This document shows, in pieces, positions 16,587 through 26,108 of a DNA stretch of 64,000 nt (the stretch's first letter is position 1; each line of letters opens with the position of its first letter). The DNA is taken from contig CAZQSZ010000001.1 of assembly GCA_964596345.1 (NCBI GenBank), forward strand, positions 898,604 to 962,603, in the 5' to 3' direction. The notes under the pieces are model-generated. The model made no database searches, had not been told where the DNA came from, and saw only the letters and a list, made by a program, of their open reading frames with translations. This stretch comes from CADEDV01 sp964596345 (GTDB taxonomy: Bacteria > Bacteroidota > Bacteroidia > Chitinophagales > Chitinophagaceae). The position numbers were made by a program, and so were the translations under genes.

Positions 16587-19500
16587 ATGAGACTGACTTT
16601 CTCAAAGCTTCCGGCTTTTATTGCCGTATTGTTGTTTTTTTCCTTTTCGGCAAAAAGCCAGGGCTTTTCTTTCAACTGCGCCCGTGATACCATATTGCCG
16701 GGCTGTCCTCCCAACTTATGTTTCACTTTAAAAACGCTGATACCGGACCCACACAGGCAATCGAATAACTATGCGGTGAATACAAGCGGACAGGCACCCA
16801 CCTGCCTGCTGGCGAGCAATAATCCGGGTATACCGGGGGCCCCCACTACGCTTAATATTGATGACAGGTATTCGCCATCCTTTCCTATAGGCTTTCCATT
16901 TATATTTTTCGGGACGCCTTATAATGACCTGGTGGTAAGCAGTAATGGATATCTCTCTTTTGATGCCTCATTGGCAAACACACCCTCTCACTGGAATATT
17001 ATTAATGGAGGAACTCCACAGAATTTACCAAGTACTTTTTATGACAGAGCACTAATTATGGGACCATATCATGATATTGATGTCTCCATTACAACATCTC
17101 CGTCACGGTTGATATCTTATCAAACTGCAGGTCTTGCTCCGTACAGGAAATGGATTCTGAATTATTATAAAATTCCGCTGTTCTCACCTGCTTGTAATAA
17201 CCTGATTGAAAATACTCACCAGATCATCCTGTATGAATCCACCGGTATAATAGATGTAAATATTTTTGATAAACAAATATGTGCCAGCTGGAACCAGGGA
17301 AGGGCCATGGTGGGTGTGCAGGATTTTAGTCAGACAACCGGAGTGATGGCCCCCGGCCGTGCTGCAACTGATGCCCCCTGGGGTTCTGTTGGTATGAATG
17401 AAAGCTGGAGATTTGTTCCTATTGGTGGTACACCCCTTTTCAGGAGGGTTGAACTGTACAACATGAGCAATGTTTTAGTGGCTACCGGTACTACCACTGT
17501 ATTACCGAATGGTGATAGGGATGTATCGTTTCCTAATATTTGTCCCCCGGCTGGCGCCTCCACACCTTATATTATCAAAGCCTTTTATGATAAGATTGAT
17601 GACCCCACCCAGGAGATCTATGCTGTCGATACTGTAGTGGTAAACCGCCAGCAGGGTCTTGCTGCATTTCCAGCAGCCACATCAGCCACTTGTGGCAATA
17701 ACAACGGAACTATTACTGTCAATAATACCAGCGGTGGTAACGGCACATATGAGTATTCATTAGATGGTATCACCTGGCAAAGCAGCAACGTATTCACAGG
17801 CGTTGCCGGCGGCACGCATACAGTGTATGTAAGAGATGTTGCCGGTTCCTGTACGGCCAATTACCCGGTAACTGTGGGGGTTATTTCCAACCTGACAGCA
17901 GCCACAACCAATACAGCAGCTGCCTGTACTGGTGTTAATAATGGTACCATTACCGTTACTTCTTCTATGGGTACCGCACCTTTTACTTTTTCACTAGATG
18001 GGGGTGCTTACGTGGCCGGTGCAATTCCTTATACTATCACTAACCTGGCCCCTGGGAACCATACAGTAGTGGTCAGAGATGTCAATAATTGTACAACAAA
18101 TACAATTACAGTAACTATTGCAACAGGTACCGGTGTAACGGCAACGTCCACGGCCACACAGGCCACCTGCGCCGGTGTCAATAATGGAACGATCACTGTT
18201 ACACCAACGGCCGGCACATCACCATTCCAATATTCCATTAATGGAGGAGTCACCTGGCAGACAGGTAATGTGTTTACCGGGTTGGCGCCTGCAAGCTATA
18301 CTATCACTGTCAGGGATAATGTTGGCTGTACAAGGAATATCACAAGGACGGTAACTGCAGGTTCTTCCCTGGCTACCAGTGTTACTACTGCCGCTACCAC
18401 CTGCTCGGGAGCATCTAATGGGTCTGTAACAATTACTCCGACAAATGGTACTGCTCCCTATACGTTTGTATTAGATGGGGCAACAACTCAAACCGGGGTC
18501 ACTACTGTGTTTAATAACCTGGCACCCGGTTCTCATACCATTGCTGTTACGGATGCAAATGGTTGTGTAAGAAACCCGGTTATAACCGTAAACGTGGCCG
18601 CAGGTCCTGCTTTGATAACAAGTGCTACGCATACTAATGCACTTTGTAATGGAACAGCAACGGGTACCATTACTGTAACACAGCCAACTGCCGGTACAGC
18701 GCCTTACGAATATTCGCTTGATGGAACTACCTGGCAAACCAGTAATATTTTTAATGGTCTTGCAGCAGGCTCTTATACTGTTTATTACCGGGAAGCAAAT
18801 GGTTGCCAGGGCCAGTTAACTCAGACAGTGGCAGAGCCAACTGCATTGGCAGCAACAACCGCCACTTCATCCGCCATCTGTAATGGCCAGAGCAATGGCC
18901 GAATCATTGTCAGCAGTTCAGGTGGTGTGGGTCCGTTTGAATATTCCATTGATAACGGGGCCACCTGGCAAACCAGCAATTCCTTTAATATGCCGGCGGG
19001 TAACTATACCGTTATCATCCGTGATGCCAACCAATGTACTACCACGCAATCAGTTACCATCACTGAACCGGCCGCACTGTCAGCTACCATTGCTACGACG
19101 AATGCAACCTGTAATGGTGGTAATAACGGGACCATCGTGATCAGCGCCACCGGAGGTAATACCAGTTATGAGTATTCTATTGATGGTGGCAGCAGTTTCC
19201 TCTCGACTAATAGCTTCAATGTGGCACCGGGAACCTATACGATCAATGTGAGGGATAATCTCGGCTGTAACACTACCGTTCCAAATATTGTGGTGGGTCT
19301 TACCAACGACCTTACTTTTGCACCACCTGCCAATCCAACCATTTGTGAAGGTACATCAACCCAGTTATCGATTACATCCAATGCGTTACAATATGCCTGG
19401 TCACCGGCCACGGCATTGAGCAGTACTTCGGTCTTTAACCCGACCGCCAACCCCACCACTACCACTAACTATACCGTTACGCTTACCTATGGCCGCTGTA

Positions 19501-20294
19501 CGGCAGATGTACCGGTAACCGTGAATGTGAATGCAGCTCCAATACCGAATGCCGGGGCAGATGGGTTTATCTGTTACGGTCAGACATACACTTTACAGGG
19601 CAGTGGTGGTATACAGTATGACTGGACTCCCTCTACCTACCTGGGGGCTGGTCTAAACACATCTAACCCGGTATCAACACCTGATAAAACGATTACCTAT
19701 GTTTTATCAGTAGTGGATGCCAATGGCTGCCGTTCGTTGGTTACCGACAGCATGGTACTGGATGTAACACCACCGATCTATGTCAACACATTCCCTTTTG
19801 ATACGATTGTGTATGACACCGATCAGTTCCCCATATTGGCCACTTCCGGGGCCACCGATTACCTCTGGACACCAACGATTGGCCTGAGCGATCCTACTAT
19901 CGCCAACCCTACCGTAACTGCCGGCGCTATTGGTGATGTGATTGTATATAAAGTAACCGCCTCCACGCAGGCGGGTTGTAAAGGAGAAGGATATGTGCGG
20001 GTGCAGGTCTATAAAGGCCCTGACTTGTATGTGCCTACCGGTTTTACGCCGAATAATGACGGAAAGAATGACACTTTCTTCCCCTTCCCGGTTGGAATTA
20101 AGGAGATCAAATATTTCCGGGTATTCAACCGCTGGGGGCAGATGGTTTTCTCCACCCAAAAGCTGAATGATGGCTGGGATGGCAAACTTTCCGGTAAAGA
20201 ACAACCCAGTGGTGTGTATGTCTGGATGGTGGAAGGTGTTACAAAAGATAACCGACCCATTACCAAAAAAGGAACGATCATGCTGATCCGTTGA
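16587..20294 (+). CDS. Large T9SS type-B surface protein with seven SprB-type repeats
   Basis: A 1235-residue secreted protein. After the signal peptide (about 1-24) comes the same N-terminal module as in the 661-aa protein at 11049 (shared landmarks FPIGFPFIFFG, GPYHDID, HQIILYE, CASWN). Seven SprB repeats of about 79 residues follow (about 365-915), each starting near C-x-G-x-x-NGTITV and ending near YTVxVRDxNGC. Two PKD-like segments (YAWSPATALS, YDWTPSTYLG) precede the C-terminal type-B sorting domain (TGFTPNNDGKNDTF, VFNRWGQMVFST, PSGVYVWMVEG). SprB-like proteins are mobile adhesins in gliding Bacteroidota; adhesion or gliding here is inference. A strong terminator follows. Confidence 0.9.
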   Translation: MRLTFSKLPAFIAVLLFFSFSAKSQGFSFNCARDTILPGCPPNLCFTLKTLIPDPHRQSNNYAVNTSGQAPTCLLASNNPGIPGAPTTLNIDDRYSPSFPIGFPFIFFGTPYNDLVVSSNGYLSFDASLANTPSHWNIINGGTPQNLPSTFYDRALIMGPYHDIDVSITTSPSRLISYQTAGLAPYRKWILNYYKIPLFSPACNNLIENTHQIILYESTGIIDVNIFDKQICASWNQGRAMVGVQDFSQTTGVMAPGRAATDAPWGSVGMNESWRFVPIGGTPLFRRVELYNMSNVLVATGTTTVLPNGDRDVSFPNICPPAGASTPYIIKAFYDKIDDPTQEIYAVDTVVVNRQQGLAAFPAATSATCGNNNGTITVNNTSGGNGTYEYSLDGITWQSSNVFTGVAGGTHTVYVRDVAGSCTANYPVTVGVISNLTAATTNTAAACTGVNNGTITVTSSMGTAPFTFSLDGGAYVAGAIPYTITNLAPGNHTVVVRDVNNCTTNTITVTIATGTGVTATSTATQATCAGVNNGTITVTPTAGTSPFQYSINGGVTWQTGNVFTGLAPASYTITVRDNVGCTRNITRTVTAGSSLATSVTTAATTCSGASNGSVTITPTNGTAPYTFVLDGATTQTGVTTVFNNLAPGSHTIAVTDANGCVRNPVITVNVAAGPALITSATHTNALCNGTATGTITVTQPTAGTAPYEYSLDGTTWQTSNIFNGLAAGSYTVYYREANGCQGQLTQTVAEPTALAATTATSSAICNGQSNGRIIVSSSGGVGPFEYSIDNGATWQTSNSFNMPAGNYTVIIRDANQCTTTQSVTITEPAALSATIATTNATCNGGNNGTIVISATGGNTSYEYSIDGGSSFLSTNSFNVAPGTYTINVRDNLGCNTTVPNIVVGLTNDLTFAPPANPTICEGTSTQLSITSNALQYAWSPATALSSTSVFNPTANPTTTTNYTVTLTYGRCTADVPVTVNVNAAPIPNAGADGFICYGQTYTLQGSGGIQYDWTPSTYLGAGLNTSNPVSTPDKTITYVLSVVDANGCRSLVTDSMVLDVTPPIYVNTFPFDTIVYDTDQFPILATSGATDYLWTPTIGLSDPTIANPTVTAGAIGDVIVYKVTASTQAGCKGEGYVRVQVYKGPDLYVPTGFTPNNDGKNDTFFPFPVGIKEIKYFRVFNRWGQMVFSTQKLNDGWDGKLSGKEQPSGVYVWMVEGVTKDNRPITKKGTIMLIR
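17680..19300 (+). repeat. Seven in-frame repeats of about 238 bp coding for SprB domains
   Basis: Units start near 17686, 17924, 18164, 18401, 18638, 18874 and 19106. Conservation is mainly at protein level (PYEYSIDGG, TWQTSN, YTVxVRD); DNA identity between units is moderate. This is an old expansion, although recombination could still change repeat number. Confidence 0.85.
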
Positions 20295-20329
20295 TAAATC
20301 AGCTTTTTTGGGCATAAAAAATAAACAAG

Positions 20330-20357
20330 GCCACCGGATTTAATTCGGTGGCTTTTT
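20330..20357 (+). terminator. Rho-independent terminator after the 1235-aa protein gene
   Basis: A 7-bp stem GCCACCG/CGGTGGC with a 9-nt loop is followed by TTTTT. It lies 35 nt after the stop and ahead of the purA promoter region. Confidence 0.87.
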
Positions 20358-20367
20358 ATTGAACCCG

Positions 20368-20375
20368 TATTTTTG
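20368..20375 (+). promoter_or_regulatory. Candidate -7 element for purA
   Basis: TATTTTTG matches TAnnTTTG 69 nt before the purA ATG. The predicted leader contains a CCCGT/ACGGG hairpin at 20412-20431, just before the start region, which could influence translation. No known riboswitch was recognised. Confidence 0.4.
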
Positions 20376-20444
20376 CGGCCTTGACCTGCGATTAATTAAA
20401 AGAAGAATCTCCCCGTAAGCAACTGAACGGGAAAAATCACAATT

Positions 20445-21710
20445 ATGGTAGATATTTTACTTGGCCTCCAGTGGGGCGATGAAGGAAAAGGAAAGATCGT
20501 TGACTATTTTGCCAAAGAGTATGATGTAATAGCCCGGTTCCAGGGAGGCCCCAATGCAGGACACACCCTGTATGTAGGCGATAAAAAAGTAGTGTTGCAC
20601 CAGATACCTTCCGGCGTTTTTCATCCTAATACAATCAATCTTATCGGTAATGGGGTTGTCCTGGATCCTATTACCTTAAAAAAAGAATGTGATATCGTAG
20701 CAGGGTTTGGAATTGACCTGAAAAAAAATCTCTTTATTGCTGAACGAACCCACCTGATACTACCTACACACAGGGCACTGGATAAGGCAGCAGAATTATC
20801 CAAAGGAGAACAGAAGATCGGTTCCACGCTGAAAGGAATTGGCCCGGCTTATATGGATAAGACCGGCAGGAATGGACTAAGAGTGGGAGACCTGTTGGAT
20901 AAAAATTTCACGACTTCCTATATCAAATTACGGCTGAAGCACCAGAAACTCCTGGATAATTATGCATTCAATGAAGATATTACGGCTTGGGAGGAAGAAT
21001 TTTTCGAAGCCCTGGAATTCCTGAAACAACTGAATATTGTGAATGGAGAATACTTCATTAATGAACAATTGAAAGCGGGTAAAAGAGTATTGGCGGAAGG
21101 AGCCCAGGGCTCCATGCTGGATATTGATTTTGGTACTTTCCCGTTTGTTACCTCCTCGAATACGATCTCGGCGGGTGTTTGTAACGGGTTGGGTATTGCC
21201 CCGCAAAAGATCCGCGATGTAATCGGTGTAACAAAAGCATATTGCACCCGTGTGGGTGGCGGACCTTTCCCCACCGAACTGGATAATGCAACGGGAGAGG
21301 AGTTGAGAAAAGTAGGAAATGAATTCGGTGCTACCACCGGCAGGCCCCGCCGCTGCGGCTGGATTGACCTGGTAGCCCTGAACTTTGCCTGTATGATCAA
21401 CGGGGTGACAAAGATTGTCATGACAAAAGCCGATGTGCTGGATGCTTTCAGCGAATTACAGGTGTGTACAGATTATAACATGAACGGTACCATCAGCCGG
21501 GAAATACCTTTCCGGTTGGAAAGAACGAAAGTAGAGCCTGTTTACAGAGGCTTTCCTGGCTGGAATAAACCCAGCAGTGCAGCAAAAACAGAGGCAGAAT
21601 TGCCTGATACGATGAAAACCTATGTTGAATTTATAAACCAGTACCTTGGCGTGAAAGTTCACTATATTTCCAACGGGCCGGGCCGGGATCAGCTGATCCG
21701 GGTATCCTGA
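20445..21710 (+). CDS. purA: Adenylosuccinate synthetase
   Basis: Catalyses GTP-dependent condensation of IMP and aspartate to adenylosuccinate, the first committed step to AMP. The 421-residue product has the P-loop-like WGDEGKGK (10-17) with catalytic Asp12 and GGPNAGHT with the catalytic His. IGSTLKGIGPAYMDK, the switch region EGAQGSMLDIDFGTFPFVTSSN and the GTP-binding TKADVLD near 325 are also present. Length and start are standard. It is followed by the acidic/basic low-complexity gene and pabB on the same strand. Confidence 0.98.
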   Translation: MVDILLGLQWGDEGKGKIVDYFAKEYDVIARFQGGPNAGHTLYVGDKKVVLHQIPSGVFHPNTINLIGNGVVLDPITLKKECDIVAGFGIDLKKNLFIAERTHLILPTHRALDKAAELSKGEQKIGSTLKGIGPAYMDKTGRNGLRVGDLLDKNFTTSYIKLRLKHQKLLDNYAFNEDITAWEEEFFEALEFLKQLNIVNGEYFINEQLKAGKRVLAEGAQGSMLDIDFGTFPFVTSSNTISAGVCNGLGIAPQKIRDVIGVTKAYCTRVGGGPFPTELDNATGEELRKVGNEFGATTGRPRRCGWIDLVALNFACMINGVTKIVMTKADVLDAFSELQVCTDYNMNGTISREIPFRLERTKVEPVYRGFPGWNKPSSAAKTEAELPDTMKTYVEFINQYLGVKVHYISNGPGRDQLIRVS

Positions 21711-21803
21711 ACGTAGGTTTGTAAAGAATTAAAAATTCTTTTTTAAAAATTTGGCTAATTAAAAACTTCGCTGAAATTTTACAGCATCAACCCTGTTAAG
21801 AAT

Positions 21804-22241
21804 ATGGCATCGAAATCCGATAAAGAAAAGAAACCCGCTGGAAAGGCCAGTGCTGCATCTGAAAAAGAAGCAGCAAAGAAAGCGTCTCCTAAACCGAAGA
21901 AAAAGGAAGAGGAAGATGATGATGATGATTTGGAAGATGAGGAGGAGGAAGTGAAACCTGCCAAGAAATCCGGTAAGGCATCTTCCAAAAAAGAGGAAGA
22001 TGACGATGAGGAAGAGGGAGAAGATGAAGTGGATGATTGGGAGAAACCCGAGGAAGAAGAAGAATGGGATCCTGATTTTGAAGAATTCGATCTCCCCAAA
22101 TCCAAAGGTAAAAAAGCAGCTGGTCCTGCTGGTAAAAAACCAGCGGCAGCAGAAGATGACGATGATTTTAAAATGGATGATGAATTCAAAGATCTCTTTA
22201 ATGATAAAGATGACTTTGATGATGAGGATGACGATTATTGA
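21804..22241 (+). CDS. Asp/Glu/Lys-rich low-complexity protein of unknown function
   Basis: A 145-residue protein built of alternating Lys/Ala-rich blocks (for example KKPAGKASAASEK) and long acidic runs (EEEDDDDDLEDEEEE, EEDDDEEEGEDE), ending in DDFDDEDDDY. It has no signal peptide, no membrane segment and no recognisable fold, and is predicted disordered. The central WDPDFEEFDLPKSKGKK and the C-terminal DDEFKDLFNDKDDF are less repetitive and may be short binding motifs. The net charge is strongly negative, so a classical histone-like DNA-binding role is doubtful; a chaperone-like or RNA-polymerase-associated role is possible. A reading-frame-only artefact is unlikely, because it starts with a clean ATG and ends 24 nt before pabB. 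Confidence 0.8.
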   Translation: MASKSDKEKKPAGKASAASEKEAAKKASPKPKKKEEEDDDDDLEDEEEEVKPAKKSGKASSKKEEDDDEEEGEDEVDDWEKPEEEEEWDPDFEEFDLPKSKGKKAAGPAGKKPAAAEDDDDFKMDDEFKDLFNDKDDFDDEDDDY

Positions 22242-22265
22242 TTTCAACCGACCGATCAAATTGCA

Positions 22266-23564
22266 TTGAAACATACCACTCCAACCCGCTGTTCCTTTAC
22301 GGTCAGTGATTTTCCGGAGATGAAAATGAAGGTGCTGAACTGGACACAACAGTTCAGCACTTTTTGTTTCCTGGATAATCACCAGTACCATATTGCTCCC
22401 ACCAGTATGGAATGCCTGCTGGCTGCCGGAGTAAGAAGGAGCATAAGCGCCAATGCGGGTACTGCACTGCAGCAATTACAGGAATTCCGGGATGAAAAAA
22501 AAAGCTGGTTGTTTGGTCATCTTGGCTACGACCTGAAGAATGAAATGGAAGAGCTGCGTTCTTCCCATCCTGACAGGACAGGTTTCCCCGATCTTTTTTT
22601 CTTTGAACCCGAAGTGATCATTCGCCTGCATGAACAGGAGATGATCATTGAAGCCGATGATCCCCGGAAAATATTTGGTATACTTACGAATACTGTATTG
22701 ACGGACGCATCCACACAACAGGTAGTAAATAATATTAAGCAACGAATTGGCCGGGAGGAATATATTGCTGTTATCAGCAAATTGAAAGAGCATATTCTGC
22801 GGGGCGATTGTTACGAGATCAATTTTTGCCAGGAATTTTTTGCAGAAAATACATGTATCGATCCTGTTGAAGTCTATAAAAGATTAAGTTCCGTTTCTCC
22901 CAACCCGTTCTCTGCATTATACAGGATAAAAGATAACTGGCTGATCTGTGCCAGCCCGGAACGTTTCTTAAAACGAAAGGGGAATAAGGTTCTTTCGCAA
23001 CCGATGAAGGGAACTGCTAAGCGGGTTCCGGGTGATTCATTTAATGATGAGCAAAGCCGGGAGAATCTGCTGCATAGTGCCAAGGATCGTTCAGAAAATG
23101 TAATGGTGGTGGACCTTGTGCGGAATGACCTGGCTAAAATCTGTGAAGAAGGAACAGTAAAAACAGAAGAGTTGTTTGGGGTGTATTCATTTCCGCAGGT
23201 GTACCAGATGATTTCCACCATCAGCGGTAAATTGAAAAAAGATATTTCTTTCTCAGCAATTATCAGGGCTACTTTTCCCATGGGTTCCATGACAGGAGCC
23301 CCCAAGAAGAGGGTGATGGAGCTGATCGAACAGTATGAACAAACCAAACGGGGTATTTTCTCCGGGGCGCTGGGTTATTTATCACCCGATGATGACTTTG
23401 ATTTCAATGTAGTGATCAGGAGCATCATGTATAATGCTTCGTCAAAGTATCTTTCCTTTCAAACAGGTTCGGGTATCACTTTTTACAGCGACCCGGAAAA
23501 AGAATGGGAGGAATGTTTGCTAAAAGCGGAAGCAATCCGGAAAGTGCTGGCCGGTGCTGAATGA
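22266..23564 (+). CDS. pabB: Aminodeoxychorismate synthase component I (PabB)
   Basis: A 432-residue chorismate-binding enzyme that makes 4-amino-4-deoxychorismate for folate synthesis. QPMKGTAKR, which carries the PabB-type Lys in place of the TrpE-type PIxGT, and GSMTGAPKKRVMELI are both present, along with SPERFLK and DLVRNDLAKI. This favours PabB over anthranilate synthase. No pabA or pabC is adjacent, so the glutaminase partner must be elsewhere. Its stop (TGA) abuts the stop of the convergent lytic transglycosylase gene; the two stops share the sequence TGATCA without overlap. Confidence 0.9.
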   Translation: MKHTTPTRCSFTVSDFPEMKMKVLNWTQQFSTFCFLDNHQYHIAPTSMECLLAAGVRRSISANAGTALQQLQEFRDEKKSWLFGHLGYDLKNEMEELRSSHPDRTGFPDLFFFEPEVIIRLHEQEMIIEADDPRKIFGILTNTVLTDASTQQVVNNIKQRIGREEYIAVISKLKEHILRGDCYEINFCQEFFAENTCIDPVEVYKRLSSVSPNPFSALYRIKDNWLICASPERFLKRKGNKVLSQPMKGTAKRVPGDSFNDEQSRENLLHSAKDRSENVMVVDLVRNDLAKICEEGTVKTEELFGVYSFPQVYQMISTISGKLKKDISFSAIIRATFPMGSMTGAPKKRVMELIEQYEQTKRGIFSGALGYLSPDDDFDFNVVIRSIMYNASSKYLSFQTGSGITFYSDPEKEWEECLLKAEAIRKVLAGAE

Positions 23565-24593
23565 TCATTGTGCTTGTCTCAGCAGCACCTGCATCGATTC
23601 ATTCAATATCTCGAATTTCTTAGCGAGGAAAATGCTCATTTTATCTGCCGGCAAGCGAAGATCATATTTGCCGGTATTCGCAATATGATTATTGAAACCG
23701 GGATTATACCGGTTGAAGTCATCGGGCTTCATTCCGGTATAATTGCAAATAACACCAGCAGTATACCTGCCGTTGATAGTCATTACTTTCGAACTGTCCA
23801 TTTCTACTTTGCTGATATTGCTGGTCGTATTTTGTAAGGCGTCTTTTACTTCTTCTTTGGTCAACGTGGTAATACCACCTTCTCCTTCCATGATATAATG
23901 CGTGGAGATAAATTTCTTGACATGGTTCTTAGATTCATTGGGTAAGTGGTGCTGCAATACCCAGAAATCTTTACTGCCACTACGGGTAATGGCTTTGTTG
24001 ACATTGCCTGGGCCGCCATTATAAGCGGCAATAACGAGCAACCAGTCGCCATATTTGGCAAACAGGTCTTTCAATAAACGGGCAGCTACATGGGTGCTCT
24101 TGTAATAATCAGTTCGTTCATCATATTGCCGGTTCACTGTCATCCCATATTGCCGGGCAGTGGCAGGCATCAGTGCCCAGGGACCAACAGCACCAGCCCA
24201 GGAGATAACATTATACTTTAGCCCTGATTCAATAACGGCGAGATATTTCAACTGGTGTGGTAAACCGTACTGCGTTAGTATCTCGTCCATCAGGTCGAAA
24301 TAAGGCTTACCCCATTCCTTCATCTGCCTTAGCCCTTTTGCGTTCTTGCGCATATAATCCTGTACAAAAGTGATGGCTTGCGGATTTAGTTGCTGGGAAC
24401 TGATATCGCTACCCAGCGTATTATCGATGAAAAGATTTTTGAAACCTTTTTTAAGGTCGTTTAGTGCCGGAATGCTGTCTTTAAGCAGGATGGAATCCTT
24501 CGGTGCATAATCCTTGCCCCGTAATTGTGCACCCGCCTCCGGGTTGCAGTAAAGTAAGGAGGCCAGGAATACTATGAATGCTGCTTTAGTCAA
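23565..24593 (-). CDS. Membrane-bound/secreted lytic murein transglycosylase (MltD-like)
   Basis: A 342-residue exported protein with a signal peptide (about 1-22). The SLT domain spans about 105-215. The catalytic glutamate is Glu122 in AVIESGLKY, followed by GAVGPWALMPATARQYG and AAYNGGPGNVNKAI. The C-terminal part (about 265-325, VICNYTGMKPDDFNRYNPG) resembles a single diverged LysM peptidoglycan-binding motif. It cleaves peptidoglycan strands in the periplasm. It is last in a tatA-gatA-transglycosylase gene string on the minus strand (gap to gatA 36 nt). Confidence 0.9.
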   Translation of the reverse strand: MTKAAFIVFLASLLYCNPEAGAQLRGKDYAPKDSILLKDSIPALNDLKKGFKNLFIDNTLGSDISSQQLNPQAITFVQDYMRKNAKGLRQMKEWGKPYFDLMDEILTQYGLPHQLKYLAVIESGLKYNVISWAGAVGPWALMPATARQYGMTVNRQYDERTDYYKSTHVAARLLKDLFAKYGDWLLVIAAYNGGPGNVNKAITRSGSKDFWVLQHHLPNESKNHVKKFISTHYIMEGEGGITTLTKEEVKDALQNTTSNISKVEMDSSKVMTINGRYTAGVICNYTGMKPDDFNRYNPGFNNHIANTGKYDLRLPADKMSIFLAKKFEILNESMQVLLRQAQ

Positions 24594-24629
24594 TGTATAG
24601 CGTAATTCTTATTGGTAGAAAATACTTCC

Positions 24630-26066
24630 TCAGCTGTCAGCGTTGTTCATTAGTTGTGCTGAAACCTGGAGCAAAGATAATTCCTGGAAACGGTCAGCCA
24701 TCACCTGTAAACCGAATGGCATACCATTGCTGTGTTTGAAAAGAGGTAATGAAATGGCAGGAACGCCTACCAGGTTAGCCATTACGGTATAGATATCAGC
24801 GAGGTACATCGCAATAGGATCGTCCATTTTTTCTCCAAAGGCAAAAGCAGTCGTTGGAGAAGTGGGCATGATAATAAAATCATAATTGTTGAAAACCGCT
24901 TTTGTCTTATCACACAAGAGCTGCCTCACTTTCTGAGCCCGGGTAAAATAGGCATCATAGTATCCGGCACTGAGAACGAATGTGCCGAGCATAATGCGAC
25001 GCTTCACTTCTTTGCCAAAGCCCTCTGACCGGGTTAGTTCATAAAACTCTGTCAGTTCTGCTTCTTTATTCTTAGTGCGGTGACCAAATTTTACCCCGTC
25101 AAACCGGGATAGGTTGGAAGAGGCTTCGGCTGTAGTCAAAACATAGTAAGCAGGCACGATATATTCGAGCAGGTCAAATGGAACCGGGTTTACTTCATGA
25201 CCTTGGGTGATTAATTTTTTTGCCAGTGCCTGAATAGCGGTGCTGATTTCCGGGTCAAGGCTGGGATGATTCAGTGCTTCCTCAAAATAAGCAAAGCGGA
25301 ATTTTTTATCCGTAGCAAGCGAAGCGGTGTAAGTCTCCACTGCTTTATGAGAAACGGTGCTGTCAAACTCATCTGCTCCGGCAATTACTTCCAGTACTTG
25401 TGCCACATCCTGTATATGATTTCCAAAGATGCCGACCTGGTCAAAGGAAGAAGCATAGGCTATAAGACCATAACGGGATATCCTGCCATAAGTGGGTTTT
25501 AGACCAACAATTCCACAGAAGTCAGCAGGTTGACGAACTGAGCCGCCTGTATCGCTGCCTAATGATACCATACAGAAACCTGCCTGCACCGCAACCGCAG
25601 AGCCACCGGACGAACCTCCGGGTACTTTTGTTTCATCTGCTGCATTCAGCACTTTACCATATACAGAATTCTCATTGGTGGACCCCATTGCAAATTCATC
25701 GCAATTCAGGTTACCAATGATGATCGCTTCTTCTGCCAGTAGACGTTCTACGACAGTGGCGGAATAGATAGAGGAAAACCCTTTTAAAATGCCTGAGGAG
25801 GCGGACAACTGGTGATCCTTGTATGCGATTACGTCTTTAAGACCTGTGACCACTCCATGCAGTCTGCCGATCGGCTTGCCTGCAGCCCGTAATTCATCGA
25901 GTTGCTTTGCTTTTGTGATCGCTTCCTCCGCATATACTTCAATAAATGCATTAAGATGTGCAGCTGACCTGATCTGGCCGAGGTAATACTCAACCACCTG
26001 CAAGCAGGTTACCTTACCTTCCTGCAATTGGGCATGATACTGCTCAATAGAAGAATAGTCAAACAA
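24630..26066 (-). CDS. gatA: Asp-tRNA(Asn)/Glu-tRNA(Gln) amidotransferase subunit A
   Basis: A 478-residue amidase-signature enzyme. The Ser-cisSer-Lys triad is visible as Lys in GLKDVIAYKD, and as the two serines in the VPGGSSGGSAVAVQAG and GSDTGGSVRQPA segments. GLKPTYGRISRYGLIAYASS is the GatA-specific continuation. It releases ammonia from glutamine for tRNA-dependent amidation, together with GatB and GatC, which are not in this window. It is 42 nt downstream of tatA and probably co-transcribed. Confidence 0.96.
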   Translation of the reverse strand: MFDYSSIEQYHAQLQEGKVTCLQVVEYYLGQIRSAAHLNAFIEVYAEEAITKAKQLDELRAAGKPIGRLHGVVTGLKDVIAYKDHQLSASSGILKGFSSIYSATVVERLLAEEAIIIGNLNCDEFAMGSTNENSVYGKVLNAADETKVPGGSSGGSAVAVQAGFCMVSLGSDTGGSVRQPADFCGIVGLKPTYGRISRYGLIAYASSFDQVGIFGNHIQDVAQVLEVIAGADEFDSTVSHKAVETYTASLATDKKFRFAYFEEALNHPSLDPEISTAIQALAKKLITQGHEVNPVPFDLLEYIVPAYYVLTTAEASSNLSRFDGVKFGHRTKNKEAELTEFYELTRSEGFGKEVKRRIMLGTFVLSAGYYDAYFTRAQKVRQLLCDKTKAVFNNYDFIIMPTSPTTAFAFGEKMDDPIAMYLADIYTVMANLVGVPAISLPLFKHSNGMPFGLQVMADRFQELSLLQVSAQLMNNADS

Positions 26067-26108
26067 AAGCGAAGCCTTTTTGATATATGGAAAAACTAAA
26101 TCGAAGAA

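Noticed and set aside
17680..19300. Tandem repeats as a possible CRISPR array
   Set aside because: Repeats of about 238 bp are protein-coding SprB units in one continuous frame without short identical repeats.
20376..20444. Possible purine riboswitch before purA
   Set aside because: Only one small hairpin is present; none of the conserved junction sequence of purine or PRPP riboswitches was seen.
21759..22475. Long minus-strand frames rich in Ser or Ile/Phe opposite the acidic protein gene
   Set aside because: They are the antisense reading of GAT/GAA/AAA-rich codons and carry no domain.
23558..23570. Abutting stop codons of pabB and the transglycosylase gene (TGATCA)
   Set aside because: A tight convergent end, but ordinary in compact genomes.
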